A stretch of DNA of 64,000 bases from Ruegeria denitrificans (GTDB taxonomy: Bacteria; Pseudomonadota; Alphaproteobacteria; Rhodobacterales; Rhodobacteraceae): NCBI RefSeq assembly GCF_001458295.1, contig NZ_CYUD01000002.1:62001-126000 (forward strand), written 5' to 3'. Below, in pieces: positions 53,022-62,704 of this stretch. Under the pieces are notes generated by a model. The model saw nothing but the letters and a program-made list of their open reading frames with translations. It did no database searches and was not told where the DNA came from. Position numbers and translations under genes: made by a program. The number at the start of each line of letters is the position of its first letter. Position 1 is the first letter of the stretch.

Positions 53022-54068
53022 CTAAAACGGCATTGGATGCGCGCGATGGGCTTGGGCAATCTCGGTTACAACCTCATCGGATAACCGCACATCCTTACCC
53101 GCCAGAATATGATCAAGCTGCGCCACCGAAGTCGCGCCAAATATAGCCGACATCATGAAGGGCCGCGTCCGGCACCAGGCCAGCGCCATATGCACCGGGT
53201 CCAAACCATGTCGATCGGCAATGTCCAGATAGGCTGCCACGGCATCGAACACGCGCGGCCCTACGCGCCCGCCCATCTCAGGGACTAGCGACATGCGCGA
53301 TCCTTGGGGTACCGCCCCGTTCTGATACTTGCCACACAGAAACCCTGCGCCCAACGGAGAAAAGGCCATCAGCCCCACATCCTCATGCACGCTGAGTTCT
53401 GCCATATCAGTATCGAAATGCCGACACAGAATCGAGTATTCGTTCTGAACCGAGGCTACACGTGGCGCGCCCATCTGCTCGGCTATCCGCAGCCATTGCG
53501 CCGTGCCCCAAGCGCTTTCGTTGGACAAGCCAAAGGCGCGGATATTGCCCTTGTCGACCTGCGCTTGCAGGACCTCAAGACAATCCTGCATATTGTCCAG
53601 AACTTCGTTGGTGTTGTGTCCCGAGGGTGAGTAGTTCCAGTTCTGCCGGAACATGTAACTGCCCCGGTTCGGCCAGTGAAACTGGTAGAGATCAATGCAA
53701 TCGGTACGCAACCGTCGCAGCGACCCTTCGATCGCCTCGGGGATGCTCTGGCCCGTAATCGGTGCACCGTCGCGGATATGGGCAAACCCTGACCCAGAAT
53801 GCTTGGTCGCTAGCACGTATTCTCCGCGACGCGATGGGTTTACTGCGTTCCAATTGCCCAGAATCTCTTCGGTCCGGCCCACGGTTTCTTTAGAAATCGG
53901 GTTCACCGGATACATCTCAGCCGTATCAAAGAAATTGATCCCGGCCGCCAGCGCCATATCCATCTGCATGTGGCCGTCCGCCTCGGATGTCTGCGTGCCG
54001 AAGGTCATCGTTCCCAGACACAGGTCTGTCACCTGTATCCCTGTACGACCCAAAGGTTTCGATTCCAT
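53022..54068 (-). CDS. aldo/keto reductase (Tas-like)
   Basis: A 348-residue NADPH-dependent aldo/keto reductase. Seen: LGRTGIQVTDLCLGTMTFGT, the catalytic-Tyr segment INFFDTAEMYPVN, the Lys region VLATKHSGSG, LYQFHWPNRGSY with catalytic His, SNESAWG and ASVQNEYSIL. The type is close to E. coli Tas; the physiological substrate is unknown. The SD AGGAGGGCGACAG is very strong. It is the last gene of pepA-holC-AKR. Confidence 0.9.
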   Translation of the reverse strand: MESKPLGRTGIQVTDLCLGTMTFGTQTSEADGHMQMDMALAAGINFFDTAEMYPVNPISKETVGRTEEILGNWNAVNPSRRGEYVLATKHSGSGFAHIRDGAPITGQSIPEAIEGSLRRLRTDCIDLYQFHWPNRGSYMFRQNWNYSPSGHNTNEVLDNMQDCLEVLQAQVDKGNIRAFGLSNESAWGTAQWLRIAEQMGAPRVASVQNEYSILCRHFDTDMAELSVHEDVGLMAFSPLGAGFLCGKYQNGAVPQGSRMSLVPEMGGRVGPRVFDAVAAYLDIADRHGLDPVHMALAWCRTRPFMMSAIFGATSVAQLDHILAGKDVRLSDEVVTEIAQAHRAHPMPF

Positions 54069-54105
54069 CTGTCGCCCTCCTGAGAATCCTTTTGAGGTCA
54101 GAACC

Positions 54106-54564
54106 TTATGCCTCGGCCTTCTTCTCCCACCTGCCCGATTCCTCGGACCAGTACTGCGCCGAACATCCCGCGCCGGTCAGAGCCTTCCACTGGCCCCGCG
54201 CCTGCTGAACGGCCTGATCGTCATTGCCGTCGAACAGGATGCAGACCCGCTCCAATGCCGCGACCTCAACGGGATCCACAGACGCACCGTCCACCGCCAT
54301 CACACAGGCCGGATCATTGGCGGCTTCAGGGCTGGTCGTCAGCAGAACGGGCTGCGCCGCATCATGCGGGCCACCCTCGCGCCCATGCGGCAGGAACCCG
54401 TCCTCGGGCCCCAGCCACAGCTTTTCATCCAGCCAATCCATCCGCGCGGGATCGGTGCCCCGCACGGCAATCTTCCACCCGGCCTGCCGCGCCTTGTCCA
54501 GCAGTACCGGCAAGGTGTGTTCCAGTGGCTGACGGGTTAGATGGTAGAAATAGACGGCACCCAT
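54106..54564 (-). CDS. holC: DNA polymerase III subunit chi
   Basis: A 152-residue clamp-loader accessory subunit that links DNA polymerase III to single-strand binding protein. Seen: VYFYHLTRQPLEHTLPVLLD at the N-terminus, WLDEKLWLGPEDGFLPHGRE and PVLLTTSPEAAND, then CILFDGNDDQAVQQARGQWK. It starts five bases after the pepA stop. The pepA-holC pair is common in proteobacteria. Confidence 0.93.
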   Translation of the reverse strand: MGAVYFYHLTRQPLEHTLPVLLDKARQAGWKIAVRGTDPARMDWLDEKLWLGPEDGFLPHGREGGPHDAAQPVLLTTSPEAANDPACVMAVDGASVDPVEVAALERVCILFDGNDDQAVQQARGQWKALTGAGCSAQYWSEESGRWEKKAEA

Positions 54565-54568
54565 GGGA

Positions 54569-56035
54569 TTACTCGAAGTGATCCTGCACCAGACGGCTTA
54601 GCGCGCGGACACCCCAGCCGGTTGCCCCTTTGGGCGCATAGGATGTTTCCGACGACACCGAGGCAACGCCTGCAATATCAAGGTGAATCCATGGCACGTC
54701 TTCTTTGACGAACCGCTGCAGGAACTGGGCCGCCGTAATCGAGCCCGCCGGACGACCGCCTACGTTCTTCATATCAGCAATGCGCGATTTCAGTTGCTTG
54801 TCGTAGGCGTCGCCCAAAGGCATGCGCCACGCACCCTCATCCTCGGCCTTGGCCGATTTCAGGAAGGCATCGCAGAACGTGTCATTGTTCGAAAAGACAC
54901 CCGCGTTCTCATGCCCCAACCCGATGATGATCGCGCCAGTCAAGGTGGCCAGGTCGATCATGCCCACCGGTTTGAACCGTTCCTGCGTGTACCACATCAC
55001 ATCGCACAGAACCAAACGGCCCTCGGCGTCGGTGTTGATGATCTCTACCGTATCACCCTTCATTGACTTGACCACATCGCCGGGGCGCGTGGCGTTGCCT
55101 GACGGCATGTTCTCGACCAGACCGACAAGACCTACAACATTGGCCTTTGCCTTACGCTTGGCCAGCGCGCGCATGGTGCCCGCGACGACACCGGCGCCGC
55201 CCATATCCATGGTCATGTCTTCCATGCCACCGGCAGGCTTCAGCGAGATACCACCAGTATCGAACACCACACCCTTGCCGATCAGTGCCAGCGGCGCGTC
55301 ATCCTTGTCGCCACCATTCCACTGCATCACCACAACCTTCGATGGGCTGTCCGAGCCCTGCCCGACGCTCAGCAGTGTGCGCATGCCGAGTTCAGCCAGC
55401 TTGTCCTCTTCCAGAACCTCGACCTCAAGACCCAGTTCTTTCATCTCGACCAGCCGGTCGGCGAATTCATTGGTGGTCAGAACGTTTGCTGGTTCGTTGG
55501 TCAGGTCGCGGGTCATCCGTACCCCGTCGGCCACGGCGTATTTCGGGGCAAAGGCTGCTTCGACCTCATCGGCTTTCTGATGGCTGATGATGACAGTACC
55601 TGTTTCTTCTGCTTCCTTGGTTTTGTGGGCGTCAAAGTCATAGCTGCGCAGCGCGATACCCATAGCCAAATCCTCGGCTCGTACTTGATTGCCAGCCATC
55701 ACCAGCACATCCTTGCCGCCCGTAAGCTTGGCCAGGGCCGCACCGGCCTTGCGCGCCTCGACGGCATCGGGACGCCGGGGCAGGATCACGATATCCAGCG
55801 ACTCGGCCGCCATGCCAGCGGGCCAAGCCATCGAGATCACGTCACCCGTCTTTACCTTTTCAAACCGAGGACTTTCCACCAGACGCGCCACCGCACCCCT
55901 GGTCAGACGGTTGGCCCGACGCACTGCAGGGCTCATCTTGCCATCCGTGGGGATGATCACCGCCACCCGGCCTTCGGCCTGCGCCATTGTATCCGTGTCA
56001 AAGGGCTGAAACCGGATCGGTACAAGACTGCTCAT
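54569..56035 (-). CDS. pepA: leucyl aminopeptidase
   Basis: A 488-residue M17 metallopeptidase that removes N-terminal residues from peptides. The catalytic C-terminal domain has LIGKGVVFDTGGISLKPAGG and the family signature INTDAEGRLVLCD, plus ENMPSGNATRPGDVVKSMKG; metal ligands Lys, Asp and Glu are in place. The N-terminal domain is macro-like. GAGGAG lies before the ATG at 56035. It is divergent from the lptG-lptD unit, at the site where lptF would be expected. Confidence 0.95.
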   Translation of the reverse strand: MSSLVPIRFQPFDTDTMAQAEGRVAVIIPTDGKMSPAVRRANRLTRGAVARLVESPRFEKVKTGDVISMAWPAGMAAESLDIVILPRRPDAVEARKAGAALAKLTGGKDVLVMAGNQVRAEDLAMGIALRSYDFDAHKTKEAEETGTVIISHQKADEVEAAFAPKYAVADGVRMTRDLTNEPANVLTTNEFADRLVEMKELGLEVEVLEEDKLAELGMRTLLSVGQGSDSPSKVVVMQWNGGDKDDAPLALIGKGVVFDTGGISLKPAGGMEDMTMDMGGAGVVAGTMRALAKRKAKANVVGLVGLVENMPSGNATRPGDVVKSMKGDTVEIINTDAEGRLVLCDVMWYTQERFKPVGMIDLATLTGAIIIGLGHENAGVFSNNDTFCDAFLKSAKAEDEGAWRMPLGDAYDKQLKSRIADMKNVGGRPAGSITAAQFLQRFVKEDVPWIHLDIAGVASVSSETSYAPKGATGWGVRALSRLVQDHFE

Positions 56036-56165
56036 TGCGAACTCCTCAAAATCTGTTCCCCAAGACCTAGCCCGCGCTGCGCTGCTTGACCAGATAGCAG
56101 TTTTCCCCGCGCACCAATTGCATTACAGTCCCGAAAAAAATCCGGCAGGATCGGGGGAGAACGAA

Positions 56166-56279
56166 TTGGCGAGACAGGGCAGGCATATGCCGTCGCGCAT
56201 CCGCGCAGGCGAAAACGATTCTGGCCTTTTTTCCACCGGTTTCCCCTGTTGTCGGGCCAGGGTGGAGGCGCTGTCGTGA
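56166..56279 (+). pseudogene. lptF: possible remnant of lptF (internal deletion)
   Basis: A 37-codon frame. It starts with a TTG six bases after GGGGGAG and ends in a TGA that overlaps the lptG GTG as GTGA, a coupling typical of adjacent lptF-lptG genes. The first codons read LARQGRHMPSR, similar in pattern to LptF starts of the MxRFDRYMLSQ kind as I recall them. The rest is not like a permease. In related genomes a full lptF of about 1.1 kb lies here. An independent small ORF is also possible. Confidence 0.35.
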
Positions 56280-57376
56280 TCCTCGACCGCTATTTTGCCC
56301 GCCGGTTCATGCAAAGCTTTCTGGTTATTGGCGGCATCTTTCTGACGCTGCTGATTCTGATTGACCTTGTCGAACAGTCCCGACGGTTCAACTCCGAAGG
56401 GTTATCTTTCGGAACCCTGCTGCACCTGACATTGCTGAATTCACCTGCTGCGATCAGCGAAATGCTGCCTCTGCTGGTCATTCTGGCCACTATCGCATTG
56501 TTCATAGGGCTGGCGCGCAATTCCGAACTTGTGGTGACGCGCGCCATCGGACGGTCCGGTATCCGGGCGCTGCTGGCTCCGGTCACGTTGGCACTCGTCA
56601 TCGGCATGTTGGCGGTGGCTTTGCTGAACCCGATCACCGCCGCCACGTCCGAGGAATTCCGACGTCTGTCCGATACCTACAAGAACAAGGGCAGCTCGGC
56701 ATTGTCTATCACCAGCGAAGGTCTGTGGCTGCGGCAAGGGTCGGCGAGTGGTCAATCGGTCATTCATGCCCGAGGTACGACAAACGCAGATGGGTTGGAA
56801 TTGACCGGTGTGACGATCGTTACCTTTTCGCCGGACGGCAAGCCGACACAACAAATCAATGCTGGCCGGGCGCAACTGTCGAACGGTTCATGGATTCTGC
56901 GCAACGCAAAAGTCTGGTCCTTGGCGGATGACGTGAACCCTGAGGCCGAAGCCGAGACACACCGCCGCATAGAAATCCCCACCACGCTGACACGCCAGCG
57001 TATTCTAGACACTCTGGGTCAACAGGACTCGGTGTCGGTTTATGATCTGCCACAACTGATCCGCGACCTCCGCGAGGCCGGGTTTTCCACCAAACAATAC
57101 GAGGTCTGGTTGCAGGTGCAGCTTGCGCGGCCCTTCTTTTTGGTGGCGATGGTGATGATCGGGGCAGCCTTTACCATGCGCCATGTTCGTTTTGGCGGCA
57201 CCGGCGTTGCGGTTCTGTCCGCGGTGCTTTTGGGATTCTCAATCTACTTCGTGCGCAACTTTGCCCAAATACTCGGGGAAAACGGTCAATTGCCTATCTT
57301 CGTCGCGGCCTGGGCTCCGCCCCTTGCAGCCATTCTTTTGTCACTCGGCCTTCTGCTTCATGCGGAGGATGGCTGA
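56276..57376 (+). CDS. lptG: LPS export ABC transporter permease LptG
   Basis: A 366-residue permease of the YjgP/YjgQ family. The N-terminal LDRYFARRFMQSFLVIGGIF, the core AISEMLPLLVILATIALFIG and ARNSELVVTRAIGRSG, the periplasmic jellyroll domain (about 140-255) and C-terminal helices (ARPFFLVAMVMIGAAFTMRH) are intact. The GTG at 56276 has GGAGG seven bases upstream, the best start. Normally LptG works with LptF and the ATPase LptB; lptF is missing beside it. It overlaps lptD by one base (TGATG). Confidence 0.88.
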   Translation: MILDRYFARRFMQSFLVIGGIFLTLLILIDLVEQSRRFNSEGLSFGTLLHLTLLNSPAAISEMLPLLVILATIALFIGLARNSELVVTRAIGRSGIRALLAPVTLALVIGMLAVALLNPITAATSEEFRRLSDTYKNKGSSALSITSEGLWLRQGSASGQSVIHARGTTNADGLELTGVTIVTFSPDGKPTQQINAGRAQLSNGSWILRNAKVWSLADDVNPEAEAETHRRIEIPTTLTRQRILDTLGQQDSVSVYDLPQLIRDLREAGFSTKQYEVWLQVQLARPFFLVAMVMIGAAFTMRHVRFGGTGVAVLSAVLLGFSIYFVRNFAQILGENGQLPIFVAAWAPPLAAILLSLGLLLHAEDG

Positions 57377-59538
57377 TGCGGCTTTTATCCAGTCTTTTGC
57401 TGTCCGGTGCTGTTGCTCTGGCGATGCCAACAGGTGCAGTATCCCAAACCCAACCCGCCACCGGCCCGGCCGGGAATGCGCAGCAAGAAGACCAACCTGC
57501 CCTGCTGGTGGCGGATGAAATCTTCATAACACCCGAACGAGTGTTGGTGGCCGAAGGCAATGTTGAGGCCTTTCAAGGTGACGTCAAAATTACTGCCGAT
57601 CGGGTCACCTATAACCAAGATACCGGAGCGCTGACGCTGGAGGGACCGATCCGTATCGATCAGGGCGGTGATACGACGATCCTGGCGGATTCGGCAGAGC
57701 TGGATGATGGCATTCAGAACGGCCTGCTGATAGGCGCGCGAATGGTGTTTGAACAGCAGGTCCAGATCGCCTCGGTTCAGGCGACTCGTGCGGCAGGTAG
57801 GTATACACAGTTCAGTAAGGTCTCGGCCACCTCATGCCATGTCTGCACAAACGGCAAGCCGCCGATCTGGCAGATTCGCGCCCGCAAGGTCACACATGAC
57901 CAGCTGGAACGGCAACTGTACTTTGAGGGCGCGCAGCTTCGGGTACTGGACGTGCCGGTTTTCTATTTCCCCTATTTGCGATTGCCGGATCCGACGTTGG
58001 ATCGGGCGACCGGATTCTTGGTGCCGTCCATTCGGACCACATCGCAGCTGGGGACCGGCGTTCAGGTTCCGTATTTCATCAAGCTGGGGGACCACAGGGA
58101 CCTGACACTGACGCCATATGTCTCGTCCAGAACAAACACTCTTGGGCTGCGCTACCGTCAGGCTTTCAAACGGGGCCGCATCCAGCTTGAAGGTGCTTAT
58201 ACACGCGATGATCTGCAACCGGGCGAGGATCGGGGATACCTGTTTGCCAATGGCTGGTTCAACCTCAACGATGGTTTCCGATTCACGTTCAACATCCGAA
58301 CCACATCGGACGATTCCTATCTGACAGATTATGGCTTGCCCGATCTCGACCGGTTGCGCAGCGAAGTGGCGCTGGAACGGATCAAACGCGATACAGCGTT
58401 CCGTACCAGCTTCATCCACTATAAAACCCTGCGTGACAGCGAAGAGCAGGATGAAATCCCATCGCGAATCTTTGACCTCTACTATCAGAAACGCTTATTC
58501 CCCACCTCTGTGGGCGGCGAGGTACGGCTGGGATTTGTCACCCACGCGCATGAGCGTACCAGCGACGCGGACATCGTCGGACGCGATGTCGCGCGGGCTA
58601 CTTTCGACGCGGAATGGCTGCGGAACTGGACCCTTGTGTCGGGCCTTCGGGCCGAAGCGCGTGTGGGTGCGTCAGTCGATGCGTTCAATATCCGCCACGA
58701 CAGCGACTTTCCCGACAACGTCACCCGAACTACGCCGCGTGCTGCTCTGACACTGCGCTATCCGTTGCGCAGGCGCGAGTCGTCCGGCGCGACCCAGATT
58801 TTGGAGCCCATTGCCCAAATCGGTTGGACCCATGTCTCGGATGACGACGTGCCAAATGACGAAAGCACCTTTCAGGAGTTTGATCAGGGCAACTTATTGT
58901 CTTTGTCCCGCTTTCCGGCTCCGGACCGGCGCGAAGACGGGTTTACAGGTGTTGTCGGCTTGAACTGGTCCCGCTATGCAGCAGGCGGCTGGCGGGCCCT
59001 CGCCACGATTGGTCAAGTTTTCCGTTCTGACGCAGATCCCAATTTCAACCTGACTTCGGGCCTGCAGGGTACAACATCGGATCTGTTGTTGGCTGGCCAG
59101 ATTCAAACCAACAATGGCTGGCGCCTGGCAGGGCGCGGCTTGTTGAACGGCGATTTCAGCTTTTCCAAAGCCGAACTGCGCGTCGGCTGGCAACAACCCA
59201 AGGTCGGCTTTACCGGCAGCTATGGCTGGCAGGAACCGGACCCGGCCGAAGGTGTCGACGACGAGATTTCCGAAGTGCGGTTGACGGGACGTTACCGCGT
59301 GGATCGGTACTGGAACACTCGGGCCACGGCGCGATATGACCTAAGCGAATCGGAACCGATCCGTTATGGGTTGGGCGTCACATATCAAAATGAATGCGTG
59401 CAAGTTAACATGAACGTCAGCAGGCGCTTTACCTCATCATCAAGTATTGAGCCTTCGACCGAATTCGGGTTTACCGTAGCCCTGACGGGTTACTCCGTGA
59501 ATAGTGGCGGCCAACAGTACAAGAGAAGATGCAGTTGA
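57376..59538 (+). CDS. lptD: LPS-assembly outer membrane protein LptD
   Basis: A 720-residue outer-membrane protein that inserts LPS in the outer leaflet together with LptE. It has a signal peptide (LLSSLLLSGAVALAMPTGAV), an LptA/OstA-like domain (about 40-140, VLVAEGNVEAFQGDVKITAD), the Cys pair in SCHVCTNG, and a long beta barrel with FYFPYLRLPDPTLDRATGFL at its start. Cysteines near the C-terminus (NECVQV, RRCS) would allow disulfides. It overlaps surA by 10 bases. Confidence 0.94.
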   Translation: MRLLSSLLLSGAVALAMPTGAVSQTQPATGPAGNAQQEDQPALLVADEIFITPERVLVAEGNVEAFQGDVKITADRVTYNQDTGALTLEGPIRIDQGGDTTILADSAELDDGIQNGLLIGARMVFEQQVQIASVQATRAAGRYTQFSKVSATSCHVCTNGKPPIWQIRARKVTHDQLERQLYFEGAQLRVLDVPVFYFPYLRLPDPTLDRATGFLVPSIRTTSQLGTGVQVPYFIKLGDHRDLTLTPYVSSRTNTLGLRYRQAFKRGRIQLEGAYTRDDLQPGEDRGYLFANGWFNLNDGFRFTFNIRTTSDDSYLTDYGLPDLDRLRSEVALERIKRDTAFRTSFIHYKTLRDSEEQDEIPSRIFDLYYQKRLFPTSVGGEVRLGFVTHAHERTSDADIVGRDVARATFDAEWLRNWTLVSGLRAEARVGASVDAFNIRHDSDFPDNVTRTTPRAALTLRYPLRRRESSGATQILEPIAQIGWTHVSDDDVPNDESTFQEFDQGNLLSLSRFPAPDRREDGFTGVVGLNWSRYAAGGWRALATIGQVFRSDADPNFNLTSGLQGTTSDLLLAGQIQTNNGWRLAGRGLLNGDFSFSKAELRVGWQQPKVGFTGSYGWQEPDPAEGVDDEISEVRLTGRYRVDRYWNTRATARYDLSESEPIRYGLGVTYQNECVQVNMNVSRRFTSSSSIEPSTEFGFTVALTGYSVNSGGQQYKRRCS

Positions 59539-60782
59539 TTTCAGGTTTCACCAGTTTCCTCCGCTCCGGTTGGCTTAAACCGGTCGCCCCGGTTGTTATC
59601 GGAGCCGTACTGACTTTGACGGCGCCTCAAGCTGAGGCGCAAAGCCTGTTTTCGCCCGCGATCAAGGTCAATCAGGATATCATTACCTGGTACGAGCTGT
59701 CGCAGCGGCAGCAATTCCTGACCGCTCTGGGTGCTTCTGGCGCGTCCGAGGCCGAAGTGCGTGATGCACTGATCAATGAAAGGCTACGCCGCCAGGCCAT
59801 GCGCGAGGCCGGAATTGAAGCTGCCCCCGAAGCCATTCAGGTCGGCATCGACGAATTTGCCGCGCGCGGGCAACTCTCGACTGAGCAATTCCTGCAATTG
59901 CTTGCAGATCAAGGTGTCGATCGCGAAACGGTGCGGGATTTCGTAGCTGATCAGGTTTCCTGGAACGATTATGTCAGCGCGCGCTTCCTGTCGCAGGCAC
60001 GCCCGTCTGAAGATGAGATCAATCGCGCCCTGGGTCAGTCGGGGGGTGGTGGATTGCAGGTATTGCTGTCCGAAATCATTATCCCGGTGAACCAACAAAC
60101 TTTGGCACAGGCCGAACTTCTGGGGCAAGAGATTGCCCAACTGCAGGGCTTTGATTCGTTTGCTGCCGCAGCCACGCAATATTCTGCGGCCGCCACACGC
60201 AACAATGGTGGTCGGCTAGATTGGCTGAACCTCACCAGCCTGCCTCCGGCGCTGCAACCGGTGATCCTAAGCCTGAAGAACGGCGACATTACTCAGCCGC
60301 TAACACTGCCTAACGCCATTGCGTTGTTCCAGATGCGCGGCTTGCGTGAGGTTTCGACCGGAACACCCAGCTATTCCACGATTGACTACGCGATCTACAA
60401 CCTCGCCGGGGGCCGCAGTGCCGAAACTCTGGCAAGAGCGGCCAAACTCAGGGAAGAGATCGACACCTGCGACGACCTTTACGGTATCGCCCAGGACCAG
60501 CCACCCGAAGTTCTGCAGCGAATTCAGGCCAGCCCAAACGAGATTCCGCGCGACGTGGCACTGGAACTTGCGAAGCTGGACATCAACGAGGTGTCAACAA
60601 CATTGACCCGCAACAATGGCCAGACGCTGATGTTCCTGATGCTCTGCACCCGGACCAGGGACCTGGGGGAAGAGACATCTCGCGTGGATGTTGCCAATGC
60701 GCTGACGCAACAACGCCTCGGGGCCTTTGCGAACAGTCTGGTGGCGCAATTGCGGGCCGAAGCCGACATCGTCGAACAATGA
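59529..60782 (+). CDS. surA: SurA-like periplasmic peptidylprolyl isomerase/chaperone
   Basis: A 417-residue periplasmic chaperone with a signal peptide (PVVIGAVLTLTAPQAEAQ), the SurA N-terminal chaperone domain (IITWYELSQRQQFLTALGAS; NERLRRQAMREAGI), and one parvulin-type PPIase domain (VLLSEIIIPVNQQTL; AATRNNGGRLDWLNLTSLPP). A second parvulin domain is not evident. SurA delivers outer-membrane proteins such as LptD to the BAM complex, which fits its overlap with lptD. Its own stop overlaps the pdxA start by 4 bases. Confidence 0.9.
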   Translation: MQLISGFTSFLRSGWLKPVAPVVIGAVLTLTAPQAEAQSLFSPAIKVNQDIITWYELSQRQQFLTALGASGASEAEVRDALINERLRRQAMREAGIEAAPEAIQVGIDEFAARGQLSTEQFLQLLADQGVDRETVRDFVADQVSWNDYVSARFLSQARPSEDEINRALGQSGGGGLQVLLSEIIIPVNQQTLAQAELLGQEIAQLQGFDSFAAAATQYSAAATRNNGGRLDWLNLTSLPPALQPVILSLKNGDITQPLTLPNAIALFQMRGLREVSTGTPSYSTIDYAIYNLAGGRSAETLARAAKLREEIDTCDDLYGIAQDQPPEVLQRIQASPNEIPRDVALELAKLDINEVSTTLTRNNGQTLMFLMLCTRTRDLGEETSRVDVANALTQQRLGAFANSLVAQLRAEADIVEQ

Positions 60783-61744
60783 CGCAGCCGATTGCGCTTA
60801 GCTGTGGTGATCCGGCCGGAATAGGCCCGGAAATCGCAGCCAAAGCGTGGTCTGAGCTGCGAGATAGCTGCCCGTTCTTCTATATCGGTGACGCAGCGCA
60901 TCTGCCGCCTGAAATCCCTGTCGCGCGCATCTCTAACCCGACTGAGGCCGCAGAGACCAGCGCTTCGGCCCTGCCTATTCTTCAGCTGGACTTCCCTGCG
61001 ATCAACGTTCCCGGACGGCCCGATCCAGTGAACGCACCCTCGGTTATCGCGGCTATCGAACGTGGTGTTTCATTGGTGCAGTCCGGCGCAGCTTCGGCGC
61101 TGTGCACCGCGCCGATACACAAGAAAGCCCTCATCGACGGGGCAGGTTTTTCTTACCCCGGCCATACCGAATTTCTGGCCGCTCTGGCAGGCCGGAGCCG
61201 CGTGGTCATGATGCTGGCCAGCGCACAATTGCGCGTGGTCCCGGCAACCATCCATATCGCACTGTCCGAGGTGCCCTCGGCCCTGACCCCGGACCTGCTG
61301 CGCGACACTATCGCGATCACCGCCGAAGGCTTGCGCAATCAATTCGGGATTGCGCATCCCCGCATTGCCATCGCTGGCCTCAACCCGCATGCAGGTGAAG
61401 GCGGTAAGATGGGGCACGAAGAACTAGACTGGATCGCCCCCCTGATCGGCGACCTGCCAAGTGAAAGCTATACGGTCACGGGCCCGTATCCGGCGGATAC
61501 GATGTTTCATGCCACGGCCCGTGCCCGTTATGACGCGGCGATTGCGATGTATCACGATCAGGCGCTGATCCCGATCAAAACGCTGGATTTCGATCGTGGC
61601 GTGAACGTGACGCTGGGCCTGCCATTCATCCGCACCTCACCGGATCACGGCACCGCACTGGATATCGCAGGTCAGGGTATCGCCACCCCCACCAGCATGA
61701 TCGAGGCGCTGAAACTGGCCCAACGCATGGCACAAAGCGCTTGA
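60779..61744 (+). CDS. pdxA: 4-hydroxythreonine-4-phosphate dehydrogenase
   Basis: A 321-residue NAD-dependent enzyme of vitamin B6 synthesis. Seen: LSCGDPAGIGPEIAAKAW, TAPIHKKALIDGAGFSYPGH then TEFLAALA (metal His), GLNPHAGEGGKMGHEE, and AMYHDQALIPIKTLDFDRGV. All three metal-site histidines are present. It is linked with surA by an ATGA overlap, and rsmA follows, an order shared with E. coli (lptD-surA-pdxA-rsmA). Confidence 0.96.
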   Translation: MTQPIALSCGDPAGIGPEIAAKAWSELRDSCPFFYIGDAAHLPPEIPVARISNPTEAAETSASALPILQLDFPAINVPGRPDPVNAPSVIAAIERGVSLVQSGAASALCTAPIHKKALIDGAGFSYPGHTEFLAALAGRSRVVMMLASAQLRVVPATIHIALSEVPSALTPDLLRDTIAITAEGLRNQFGIAHPRIAIAGLNPHAGEGGKMGHEELDWIAPLIGDLPSESYTVTGPYPADTMFHATARARYDAAIAMYHDQALIPIKTLDFDRGVNVTLGLPFIRTSPDHGTALDIAGQGIATPTSMIEALKLAQRMAQSA

Positions 61745-61804
61745 CCCTTCGGTTGACTGAAAATACCTCATCTTCGGCGCAACTCGCGTCACGGTAACTG
61801 GATC

Positions 61805-62647
61805 ATGAGCGCAATCGACAACCTTCCCCCTCTGCGAGAGGTCATCGCGGCACATCAGCTGTCGGCCCGCAAATCTCTGGGTCAGAACTTTTTGCTGGAT
61901 CTGAACCTGACGGCCAAGATCGCCCGTCAGGCCGGAGATCTTTCGGACTGTGATGTGCTGGAAATCGGCCCCGGTCCCGGCGGTCTGACCCGCGGGCTGT
62001 TGTCTGAGGGCGCGCGCAAGGTCGTGGCCGTAGAAAAAGACACCCGTTGCATCGCCGCCCTGAACGATATCGCCACCGCTTATCCCGGTCGGCTTGAAGT
62101 GATCAACGGCGACGCGCTGGAAATCGACCCGCTGGCACATCTAACCCCGCCGATCCGTATTGCGGCCAACCTACCCTATAACGTCGGTACTGAACTGCTG
62201 GTCCGCTGGTTGACCCCACCTGAATGGCCTCCCTTCTGGCAAAGCCTGACACTGATGTTCCAGCGCGAAGTGGCCGACCGCATCGTTGCCCAACCTGGCA
62301 GCAAAGCCTATGGCCGCCTCGCCATCCTGGCCCAATGGCGGGCCGAAGCGCGCATTGCCATGTCGCTGCCGCCCGGTGCGTTTACGCCGCCACCCAAAGT
62401 CTCAAGCGCGGTCGTCCATCTGACGGCCATGCCCGAACCGCGCTATCCCGCCGACCCCGCCACCCTGTCACGTGTCGTCGCAGCCGCCTTTAACCAGCGC
62501 CGGAAAATGCTGCGCGCGTCGCTAAAAGGCGTCGCCCCGGATATCGAAGATCGCCTGCTGGCAGCAGGCATTCAGCCCACCGAACGTGCTGAACAAGTCC
62601 CGCTTGAGGCGTTCTGCGCCTTGGCGCGCGAAGTCAAAAAAGGTTGA
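61805..62647 (+). CDS. rsmA: 16S rRNA dimethyladenosine transferase RsmA (KsgA)
   Basis: A 280-residue SAM-dependent enzyme that dimethylates two adjacent adenosines near the 3' end of 16S rRNA. Seen: [20 protein letters not shown], motif [18 protein letters not shown], and [17 protein letters not shown] (NLPY active site), with [16 protein letters not shown]. It lies 60 bases after pdxA, last gene of the operon, and is followed by a strong terminator. Confidence 0.96.
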   Translation: MSAIDNLPPLREVIAAHQLSARKSLGQNFLLDLNLTAKIARQAGDLSDCDVLEIGPGPGGLTRGLLSEGARKVVAVEKDTRCIAALNDIATAYPGRLEVINGDALEIDPLAHLTPPIRIAANLPYNVGTELLVRWLTPPEWPPFWQSLTLMFQREVADRIVAQPGSKAYGRLAILAQWRAEARIAMSLPPGAFTPPPKVSSAVVHLTAMPEPRYPADPATLSRVVAAAFNQRRKMLRASLKGVAPDIEDRLLAAGIQPTERAEQVPLEAFCALAREVKKG

Positions 62648-62657
62648 GAGACAATAA

Positions 62658-62685
62658 AAAAGCCCCGGACCATCCCGGGGCTTTT
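62658..62685. terminator. bidirectional terminator between rsmA and DUF4167 genes
   Basis: An 11-bp perfect stem AAAAGCCCCGG / CCGGGGCTTTT with a 6-base loop, 10 bases after the rsmA stop. The flanking A- and T-runs allow termination from both convergent genes. Confidence 0.9.
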
Positions 62686-62704
62686 ACAGTTTCAACGCCT
62701 GGAA

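Noticed and set aside
61745-61790. Fourth copy of the dispersed repeat after pdxA
   Set aside because: Only the GAAAATACCTCATCTTCGG part resembles the family and no paired hairpins are present, so it is mentioned as a trace and not annotated.
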